Source of the DNA: [Actinobacillus] rossii
Lineage (GTDB): Bacteria; Pseudomonadota; Gammaproteobacteria; Enterobacterales; Pasteurellaceae
NCBI GenBank assembly: GCA_900444965.1
Contig: UFRQ01000003.1
Coordinates: forward strand, 2,542,001-2,606,000
Direction of reading: 5' to 3'
Length of the DNA stretch: 64,000 bases
Position numbers and translations under genes: made by a program. Numbering within the stretch: the first letter of the stretch is position 1; every line of letters starts with the position of its first letter. Of the stretch, positions 9,618 to 16,479 are shown piece after piece. The notes under the pieces are model-generated. The model was not told the origin of the DNA. It ran no database searches and worked only from the letters and a program-made list of their open reading frames with translations.

Positions 9618-10818
9618 TGTAGAAGATCAAACCTAATCTGACAGTCCCCGTTTAGAATTACCGTGTCTGTCAGATTAATTTGAGCTTAAATTCTTTTCTG
9701 CCCAAATCCCTTTTCCATCAAGTAATGTTGCCATCGGTGTTCTGCCACAGCACATTTTTCCTTGATGTGTTCGATGGTGATTATAATACATTAACCACTC
9801 ATCTAAATCAGCTTGTAATGTCGCTAAATCCGTATATATTTTCTGCCTAAATGCGACTTGGTAAAATTCTTGTAAGATAGTCTTATGAAAACGTTCACAG
9901 ATACCATTCGTCTGTGGATGCTTCACTTTCGTTTTAGTATGCTCTATGTCATTTATCGCTAAATAAAGCTCATAATCGTGATTTTCCACTTTGCCACAAT
10001 ATTCACTGCCACGGTCGGTAAGAATACGCAACATCGGTAATCCTTGGGCTTCAAAGAACGGCAGGACTTTATCATTGAGCATATCTGCAGCGGCAATTGC
10101 GGTTTTCATTGTGTAGAGCTTTGCAAAAGCAACCTTACTATAAGTATCAACAAATGTTTGCTGATAAATGCGTCCAACACCTTTTAAATTACCTACATAA
10201 AAGGTATCTTGTGAACCTAAATAGCCCGGATGAGCGGTTTCAATTTCTCCACTCGATATATCATCCTCTTTCTTACGTTCCAAGGCTTGGACTTGACTTT
10301 CATTTAGAATAATGCCTTTCTCAGCTACTTCTTTCTCTAGTGCATTTAAACGCTGTTTAAAGTTAGCAAGATTATGACGTAGCCAAATGGAACGAACACC
10401 ACCGCCTGAAACAAACACACCTTGCTTGCGAAGTTCGTTGCTCACTCGAACTTGTCCGTAAGCTGGAAAATCTAGAGCAAATTTTACAACAGCTTGCTCA
10501 ATGTGCTCGTCTACTCGATTTTTGATATTCGGTACCCGACGAGTTTGATTAAGTAATGCTTCAACACCGCCTTGCTCTACGGCTTGTTGATAGCGATAGA
10601 ATGTATCTCGGCTCATCCCCATCGCTTTGCAAGCTTGAGAAATGTTTCCGAGTTCTTCTGCTAAATTGAGTAAACCGGTCTTGTGTTTAATGAGCGGATT
10701 GTTAGAATAAAACATGAGAGTTTCCTTTTTTGTTTAGATTTAATTTTAGACACTCATATTCTAAACGGGAAACTCTCATTTTTATAATGATTTGTCAGAT
10801 CAAGTCTGATCTTCTACA
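9618..10818 (-). mobile_element. IS481-family-like insertion sequence, copy 2 (1,201 bp)
   Basis: It has the same length and ends as copy 1 but the opposite orientation. The flanking 7-bp direct repeat is AAATATC (9611-9617 and 10819-10825). It sits inside the type B effector coding region of module 4. Copies 1 and 2 are inverted relative to each other around the 965-bp segment 8653-9617. Confidence 0.93.
9675..10715 (-). CDS. IS481-family-like DDE transposase (copy 2)
   Basis: A 346-residue intact transposase, identical in layout to the copy at 7555. It differs at two visible positions: FVSGGGVRS where the others have FVSAGGVRS, and AFRQKIYT where they have AFRKKIYT. It is transcribed in the same direction as the disrupted host module, so read-through into the effector tail and lipoprotein gene at 8742-9617 is possible. 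Confidence 0.92.
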   Translation of the reverse strand: MFYSNNPLIKHKTGLLNLAEELGNISQACKAMGMSRDTFYRYQQAVEQGGVEALLNQTRRVPNIKNRVDEHIEQAVVKFALDFPAYGQVRVSNELRKQGVFVSGGGVRSIWLRHNLANFKQRLNALEKEVAEKGIILNESQVQALERKKEDDISSGEIETAHPGYLGSQDTFYVGNLKGVGRIYQQTFVDTYSKVAFAKLYTMKTAIAAADMLNDKVLPFFEAQGLPMLRILTDRGSEYCGKVENHDYELYLAINDIEHTKTKVKHPQTNGICERFHKTILQEFYQVAFRQKIYTDLATLQADLDEWLMYYNHHRTHQGKMCCGRTPMATLLDGKGIWAEKNLSSN

Positions 10819-11683
10819 AAATATCCACTATCGTATGAATCATTACGTACAACCTTACCTGTTTTTGTATCAACAATTCCAGCAAATTTGCGCGAATTCG
10901 CTAACGTTTCTTCTCTCATCTTCGTTGCCGCTAGCTGCAACGTGCCTTGTGTAATGGCAAGTTCAGAGCTACCTGCTACAATCCCTACAACAGTTTCAAG
11001 TAAGCGTTTTTGATACTGCAATTTATAAATTGCATCATAAAGTGCGGTCTTTTCTTCTTCTGTTTTTGCTTGTTTGATTTTTTCTCTTAATTCTGCCTGT
11101 TTTGGTAAAACATAAGCATCAATCGTAGCAAAAGCATTTTCCCTAAAATCTTGTGTGACCTTAACTTGAATATTCAACTCTTTCAGCACTTTCTCTTTAT
11201 CAAAGTTTTGCGCTAATTTCCCTGAGTTTTCAACCGCACTTTCAGTCGTGATATCCGTTTTAACTTCAGCTTTTGTTGTTTCAACAGTTTTGCCTGTTTT
11301 TTCAAATTGCAAATTCTCATCACGAATGTTGATATTGGCTGTGTTAATACCGCTTTGTGTGACACTGCTATCGTGTTCGCTATCATGCCCGATTCCAACC
11401 GAAACATCACCACTCATTTTGCCTTGTATTTCAGTTGTTTTAGTACCATCTTGGTTAACCGTTGTGATCTCAGCATTCTGCCCAAATGACATTAACTTCA
11501 TCCCACCAATTTCTTTTGGACTGTCTCCGCCGCCCATTGAGAAACTGCCGCCAACACCAAAACTAGAACCCGAGTAATCCGCATGATTTCGAATATCCGA
11601 ATAACTTAACGTACCGGTTTCAAAACGATTATTGCCATTGTCTTCGGAGGTTTGGCTTAAAGTTCTTTCTCTCCTATTCTTTT

Positions 11684-12070
11684 TTAATTCCGATACTTCA
11701 TATTCTCCGTACATATTCTTGTATTATCTCCATCTTGAGCTAAACACCAATATAAAGGAGCTTTAAAACGATAACCTAAATCATAAAAACATTGATTTAA
11801 TAATTTATCAGCCATCCTTAAGTAAATTTCATATTCTTTAAACTCTTCTCTATTCTTATAAAACTCAACAAACCCTACTTGCTTTCTTTTTTCATAAAGA
11901 TAATTATATCTCCCCCCTAAATTTGGATAAATATTTTCAGAACATTTCTTATTATCTTCAATAGAAATTGTTTTTCCATTCCTTAACCAATACTTACTTT
12001 CCGAAGGAGAGCCATTTGCTAAATAACATCCACTGATAAAAGGAATAATGAATAGAATAATTTTTTTCAT
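11684..12070 (-). CDS. Small lipoprotein of module 3, GCYLANGSP family (type A immunity candidate)
   Basis: This 128-residue protein has a short leader with the lipobox FISGC and then YLANGSP. The C terminus is LGYRFKAPLYWC followed by LAQDGDNTRICTENMKYRN, shared almost to the letter with the lipoproteins at 12886, 14095 and 16090. The central ~65 residues differ strongly between the four. Its ATG overlaps the end of the effector frame at 12067 (ATGA), with AAGGAG inside the effector's last codons, so translation is coupled. The conserved ends with a variable core fit a specificity protein matched to the variable tail of the neighbouring effector; this is inference. Confidence 0.78.
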   Translation of the reverse strand: MKKIILFIIPFISGCYLANGSPSESKYWLRNGKTISIEDNKKCSENIYPNLGGRYNYLYEKRKQVGFVEFYKNREEFKEYEIYLRMADKLLNQCFYDLGYRFKAPLYWCLAQDGDNTRICTENMKYRN

Positions 12071-12798
12071 TGTTTTTTCTCCTTATTATCATTATTAAAC
12101 TCTATAGTTTCTGTTTTAGGTCCTATTTGCCCCCAAATTTTAAGTTGATAAGTTTTTATTTCTTTTGCTATTTCACTTTCCTTGTTGATTGCATTTTTTT
12201 GATTAAGAAAATCAATTACTCTCTCATCCTTATAATAAGCCTTAGTATGATCTCCTACCAAAATCCCCCATAATGGGATACCCGTTGTATTACTGCCCGT
12301 TGTGTTAGTATTACCAATCCCTACACTAAATGCCCCCGGAACCCACGGTAACTGCACTCCTGTGCCGACAATATCTCTAGGTGCTACAGCATACTCCACT
12401 TTCCCGTCTCTAAATAACCCACTTGCTTTTTCAGTATAACCTTGATCATACAAACCAAAAGATAATCTGCCACCAAGAGTATTATTCGTCATAGGGTAAG
12501 ATGTACCCACTGTATTTGCATTCAATGTCGTATTATTAAGCTGCATTCCTTTATAACTCGCCCAGTTCATTGCGTTTTTGGTGCCGGCTGCTCCTAAACT
12601 ATGCGCAACATGATCTAATGGCACGTGAGTTTCGGCATTTTGAGCATTGTAGCTATTTAACTTATCCCAAATAGCTACTTGATCTAGGCTTGCGTTTGAT
12701 GCACCAAAGATTGCGGGTAAATCAATACCTGCACGCAGACGTTCAAAAAGGGTATAGGTCATTTCTTCCGCCAGCCCAGCATAAGGTTTACGAACCAC
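12067..12798 (-). CDS. Orphan module 3: type A (VAHSLGAA) effector fragment
   Basis: This 243-residue frame starts at GTG (MVRKPYAGL). Homology to the other type A effectors extends further upstream in frame (EQNDIDRITGA), but the ATG used in module 2 is ATA here. It is the most diverged type A copy, with TVGTSYPMTNNT and VPGAFSVGIGNT. It keeps the proposed triad motifs VAHSLGAA, APRD and GDHT. The tail WGQIGPKTETIEFNN is shared with module 2, but the stretch before it is unique. No secretion region is attached, so it is likely a silent cassette. The adjoining lipoprotein gene overlaps its stop. Confidence 0.75.
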   Translation of the reverse strand: MVRKPYAGLAEEMTYTLFERLRAGIDLPAIFGASNASLDQVAIWDKLNSYNAQNAETHVPLDHVAHSLGAAGTKNAMNWASYKGMQLNNTTLNANTVGTSYPMTNNTLGGRLSFGLYDQGYTEKASGLFRDGKVEYAVAPRDIVGTGVQLPWVPGAFSVGIGNTNTTGSNTTGIPLWGILVGDHTKAYYKDERVIDFLNQKNAINKESEIAKEIKTYQLKIWGQIGPKTETIEFNNDNKEKKQ

Positions 12799-12885
12799 AA
12801 TGCTTGCATTATTTAAAATATCTTTGCCTGAATATTGAATGGCGCCAGTAATCCTATCTATATCATTTTGTTCAGATCTTCTTTT

Positions 12886-13287
12886 TTAATTCCGATACTT
12901 CATATTCTCCATGCAAATTCTCGTATTGTCACCGTCTTGTGCCAGACACCAATATAAAGGTGCTTGAAAACGATAACCAAGATCATAAAAACATTGTCTA
13001 TGAAGCAAACTAATTTTATTCATCAGATTATTATACTCCTTATATTCATCTTTATGATTATTTATCATATCTATCGGATTTTTATTAAATTTATCATCCA
13101 AATAGAGAAATTTATTCAATTCTTTTTTATTTAAAGCTTCTATCTTTGATTTTTCATAACAGTAATCAGCATCTTTATAAGAAAGACCTATTCCATTTTT
13201 AATCCAATACGTAGAAGCGGGCGGGGAGCCGTTTGCCATATAACACCCAGACAATAGTAAGATCGATGATAATATAATGTTCCTCAT
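12886..13287 (-). CDS. Small lipoprotein of module 2, GCYMANGSP family (type A immunity candidate)
   Basis: This 133-residue protein has lipobox LLSGC, then YMANGSPPASTYW, and the shared C terminus ending QDGDNTRICMENMKYRN. The centre is unlike its paralogues. The start codon overlaps the effector stop as TAATG, with GGAGGT just upstream inside the effector frame, which implies tight translational coupling. Only 11-12 bp after its stop the sequence joins the next effector fragment. The role as envelope immunity protein is inferred. Confidence 0.78.
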   Translation of the reverse strand: MRNIILSSILLLSGCYMANGSPPASTYWIKNGIGLSYKDADYCYEKSKIEALNKKELNKFLYLDDKFNKNPIDMINNHKDEYKEYNNLMNKISLLHRQCFYDLGYRFQAPLYWCLAQDGDNTRICMENMKYRN

Positions 13288-14075
13288 TATTCACCTCCTT
13301 TAATAAATTTATTATTAAATTTAATTTCTTCTGTTTTAGGTCCAATTTGACCCCAAACTTTATTTTGATAATTAATTATTTCATTTCTCGCCCTACCATT
13401 ATCTTTACCAGCTGGATAAAGGAAATTAATAACGCGCTCATCCTTATAATAAGCCTTAGTATGATCCCCCATAATCATCCCCCACAATGGTATTCCGACA
13501 TCATTACTTCCTGTTGTGTCTGTATTTCCAATACCAAAACTCAATGACCCAATTTGCCATGGCAAACCAACACCTGTGGCAATGCCATCTCTTGGGGCGA
13601 CTGAATATTCTATGCTACCTGATTTGAATAAACTTGCTGCCTTTTCCGTATAACCTTGATCCAATAATCCAAATGTTAATGAGCCTAAAATCGTGCCATT
13701 TTTAATGGGATAAGACGTACCTGCGACATAACTTTTCAAGATGGTATTATCTAAATCCATTCCTTGCGATTTCGCCCAGTTCATGGCATTTTTGGTGCTG
13801 GCTGCCCCTAAACTATGCGCAACATGATCTAATGGCACGTGAGTTTCGGCATTTTGAGCATTGTAGCTATTTAACTTATCCCAAATAGCTACTTGATCTC
13901 GGCTTGCGTTTGATGCACCAAAGATTGCGGGTAAATCAATACCTGCACGCAGACGTTCAAAAAGGGTATAGGTCATTTCTTCCGCCAGCCCAGCATAAGG
14001 TTTACGAACCACAATGCTTGCATTATTTAAAATATCTTTGCCTGAATATTGAATGGCGCTATTAATTCTATCCAT
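13287..14075 (-). CDS. Orphan module 2: type A (VAHSLGAA) effector fragment
   Basis: This 262-residue frame begins MDRINSAIQYSGKD, at a point inside the effector domain of the full-length protein, 19 bp after the preceding lipoprotein gene. Through KPYAGLAEEMTYTL, VAHSLGAA, APRDGIATG and GDHT it is almost identical to the end of TpsA 16479-25460. After residue ~225 the tail diverges (YPAGKDNGRARNEI). The near-identity followed by an abrupt change fits module reshuffling or gene conversion. It lacks any export signal and is probably not used as it stands. Confidence 0.78.
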   Translation of the reverse strand: MDRINSAIQYSGKDILNNASIVVRKPYAGLAEEMTYTLFERLRAGIDLPAIFGASNASRDQVAIWDKLNSYNAQNAETHVPLDHVAHSLGAASTKNAMNWAKSQGMDLDNTILKSYVAGTSYPIKNGTILGSLTFGLLDQGYTEKAASLFKSGSIEYSVAPRDGIATGVGLPWQIGSLSFGIGNTDTTGSNDVGIPLWGMIMGDHTKAYYKDERVINFLYPAGKDNGRARNEIINYQNKVWGQIGPKTEEIKFNNKFIKGGE

Positions 14076-14094
14076 ATTACTTTATTCAATTTTT

Positions 14095-14487
14095 TCAATT
14101 ACGATACTTCATATTTTCTGTACATATTCTTGTATTATCTCCATCTTGAGCTAAACACCAATATATTGGCGGTCTAAATCTATACCCCAATTCATAATAG
14201 CAATAACTTATATATGGTGATGCCTTAGTAATATATGCAATATATTCATTATATTCTTTGCGATAGTTTTCTCTCATAGAAATCCATCCGTTTATTTCCA
14301 TCATTTTTGATAAATATTTGAATCTTTCGCCTAATGTCAAATAGACCTTCTTTTCACAAAATTTCATATCATTATAGGTAATGACTTTATCGTTTTTTAA
14401 CCAATAATGATAGGATGATGGTGAGCCATTTGCCAAATAACATCCACTTAACAATAAAGATAAAGATAAAAATAATATTCTTTTCAT
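14095..14487 (-). CDS. Small lipoprotein of module 1, GCYLANGSP family (type A immunity candidate)
   Basis: This 130-residue protein has lipobox LLSGC and YLANGSPSSYHYW. It carries a variable centre, then LGYRFRPPIYWC and the common end ICTENMKYRN. The start codon overlaps the stop of the effector frame at 14487 (TAATG). It is one of four close paralogues, each behind a type A effector with its own tail. Envelope immunity function is inferred. Confidence 0.78.
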   Translation of the reverse strand: MKRILFLSLSLLLSGCYLANGSPSSYHYWLKNDKVITYNDMKFCEKKVYLTLGERFKYLSKMMEINGWISMRENYRKEYNEYIAYITKASPYISYCYYELGYRFRPPIYWCLAQDGDNTRICTENMKYRN

Positions 14488-15494
14488 TATTTTTCCCCTT
14501 TTATATTTGCGGAGTTCTCATTACTAAATGAGATTATTTTAGTTTTTACTTTTTCTCCTTGCCAAATTTTCTTTTGATAATTTAGGATACTATTTACATC
14601 CTCATTTTTATTCAAGAATCTAATCGCATCCTCATCATGATAATAAGCCCTAGTATGATCCCCCATAATCATCCCCCACAATGGTATTCCGACATCATTA
14701 CTTCCTGTTGTGTCTGTATTTCCAATACCAAAACTCAATGACCCAATTTGCCATGGCAAACCAACACCTGTGGCAACGCCATCTCTTGGGGCGACTGAAT
14801 ATTCTATGCTACCTGATTTGAATAAACTTGCTGCCTTTTCCGTATAACCTTGATCCAATAATCCAAATGTTAATGAGCCTAAAATCGTGCCATTTGTAAT
14901 GGGATAAGACGTACCTGCGACATAACTTTTCAAGATGGTATTATCTAAATCCATTCCTTGCGATTTCGCCCAGTTCATGGCATTTTTGGTGCTGGCTGCC
15001 CCTAAACTATGCGCAACATGATCTAATGGCACGTGAGTTTCGGCATTTTGAGCATTGTAGCTATTTAACTTATCCCAAATAGCTACTTGATCTCGGCTTG
15101 CGTTTGATGCACCAAAGATTGCGGGTAAATCAATACCTGCACGCAGACGTTCAAAAAGGGTATAGGTCATTTCTTCCGCCAGCCCAGCATAAGGTTTACG
15201 AACCACAATGCTTGCATTATTTAAAATATCTTTGCCTGAATATTGAATGGCGCCAGTAATCCTATCCATATCATTTTGGTTTAAAATACCATGTGCATAC
15301 ATATGTGATAAGACTTCGGCCTCTTCCGGTTTTAAATCTCGATTTTTGAGCTCTTCAAGATTCAATTCAAAGGCTCTAACACAATTTTGTGCAGAATTCT
15401 GACAGTTTTCTAATTTATATTTGACTAAAATATTTTTCTCATTTTTTTCTACATTGTAATGGAGTTTATCTCCAATTTGATTAAGGTTTTCCAT
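14487..15494 (-). CDS. Orphan module 1, 3' part: type A (VAHSLGAA) effector
   Basis: This 335-residue frame starts MENLNQIGDKLHYN and covers the whole region matching the last ~340 residues of the large TpsA. The proposed catalytic residues are Ser163 in VAHSLGAA, Asp238 in VAPRDGVATG and His280 in MGDHT. Up to residue 285 it is nearly identical to the full-length protein. The tail (HDEDAIRFLNKNEDV, WQGEKVKTKIIS) is different. Upstream, the frame is shifted relative to the haemagglutinin-type part at 15587-16120, so the module is not one continuous gene. The internal ATG could permit expression of the effector alone, but it would lack an export signal. Confidence 0.77.
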   Translation of the reverse strand: MENLNQIGDKLHYNVEKNEKNILVKYKLENCQNSAQNCVRAFELNLEELKNRDLKPEEAEVLSHMYAHGILNQNDMDRITGAIQYSGKDILNNASIVVRKPYAGLAEEMTYTLFERLRAGIDLPAIFGASNASRDQVAIWDKLNSYNAQNAETHVPLDHVAHSLGAASTKNAMNWAKSQGMDLDNTILKSYVAGTSYPITNGTILGSLTFGLLDQGYTEKAASLFKSGSIEYSVAPRDGVATGVGLPWQIGSLSFGIGNTDTTGSNDVGIPLWGMIMGDHTRAYYHDEDAIRFLNKNEDVNSILNYQKKIWQGEKVKTKIISFSNENSANIKGEK

Positions 15495-15586
15495 AAACTC
15501 TTTTGCTGTTGCTAAATCTGATTCTAACTCCGATTTAATTTGCTCAACATTGACTTTTGAAACTGTTTTGTTGATATTTTCTTTAT

Positions 15587-16120
15587 TTAACTCGGTAATT
15601 TTTGCTTGGTTTTCAATGGCATCACTTTGAGTAATTTTGATATTTTTTGTATCAATATGGCTTGTTGTAATACCTGTTTCACTACCATCACGGTTTGCCC
15701 TGTTTTTTTGATTTGACCGTTTTCATCTCGGATTTGGATATTCACTGTATTAATACCACTTTTCGTTACACTATCGTTATGCTCACTATCATAACCAAAG
15801 CCAACAGATTTATTGATGTTCATCTGCCCTTCAAGAGTTGTTGTTTTTGTGCCATCAGCATTTACTGTTTCAACCATTGCATTCTGCCCAAATGACGTTA
15901 ACTTCATCCCACCAATTTCTTTTGGCTTGTCTCCGCCACCCATTGAGAAACCGCCGCCAACACCAAAACCAGAACCCGAGTAATCCGCATGATTTCGAAT
16001 ATCCGAATAACTTAACGTACCGGTTTCAAAACGATTATTGCCATTGTCTTCGGCAGTTTGGCTTAAAGTTCTTTCTCTCCTATTCTTTTTTAATTCCGAT
16101 ATTTCATATTCTCCGTACAT
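15587..16120 (-). pseudogene. Orphan module 1, 5' part: haemagglutinin-type segment, frameshifted
   Basis: The frame starts at an ATG inside the lipoprotein gene 16090-16479, in another frame (MYGEYEISELKK), exactly as in module 4. It reads SQTAEDNGNNRFETG and a glycine-rich segment, then IRDENGQIKKTGQTV. At about 15690-15700 it passes out of frame into sequence that in the large TpsA reads DGSETGITTSHIDTK. Two different tpsA versions are thus joined at a short shared stretch around GTGATGGTAGTGAAAC with the wrong phase. The remainder (to 15587) is out-of-frame nonsense. Confidence 0.75.
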
Positions 16121-16479
16121 ATTCTTGTATTATCTCCATCTTGAGCCAAACACCAATATAAAGGGGCTTTAAAACGATAACCAAGCTGATATATACAAGC
16201 TCTAAAATAAGCATCTTCTTTTCTTATCAGATAAGAATAACGTTCATAATCTTGTTTTCTTCGATAAAGACTCTCCCAATTTGTATCTCCTTCCTTTAAT
16301 AAATTTTTATCAGCTTTTGATAAATTATCATTAGATTGTTTTCTACAGAAAGCCCAATCATTTTTCTGTTCTTCCACACTTGCTTGAGGTTTTATCCAAA
16401 ATTTATATTGTGAAGGTGAACCGTTAGCTAAGTAACATCCTGATATTATCAAAGGGAATATGATGAATAGCTTTTTCAT
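16090..16479 (-). CDS. Small lipoprotein paired with full-length TpsA (type A immunity candidate)
   Basis: This 129-residue protein has a leader with lipobox IISGC, then YLANGSPSQYKFW, a variable middle rich in Lys, Asn and Asp, and the common C terminus LGYRFKAPLYWC through ENMKYRN. Its ATG overlaps the tpsA stop codon as TAATG. The ribosome binding site GGAGGT lies in the codons for the last residues of TpsA (EEGGK), so its synthesis should depend on translation of the toxin. If the system is CDI-like, this is the immunity gene of the expressed exoprotein. No named family recognised. Confidence 0.8.
   Translation of the reverse strand: MKKLFIIFPLIISGCYLANGSPSQYKFWIKPQASVEEQKNDWAFCRKQSNDNLSKADKNLLKEGDTNWESLYRRKQDYERYSYLIRKEDAYFRACIYQLGYRFKAPLYWCLAQDGDNTRICTENMKYRN

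Larger units (their letters stand above)
9130..11714 (-). pseudogene. Orphan TpsA/CdiA-like module 4 with type B effector, split by IS copy 2
   Basis: The upstream part (11714-10826) encodes haemagglutinin-type sequence from SEDNGNNRFETG to YDSGY. The downstream part (9617-9130) resumes with FDGVKLGGVRID and carries the type B effector: AGTHDLLGGQ, a YDDKGNT motif and the hydrophobic segment VVALPVSMPFA. Removing the IS and one copy of its 7-bp target repeat restores one open frame reading SYDSGYFDGVKLGG, which aligns with module 6. The module starts at a codon inside the preceding lipoprotein gene, in another frame (MYGEYEVSELKK). As it stands it cannot make a complete product. Confidence 0.85.

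Noticed and set aside
7452..10818. Composite transposon made of the two inverted IS copies
   Set aside because: Each copy has its own different 7-bp target duplication, so they inserted separately; no duplication flanks the pair.
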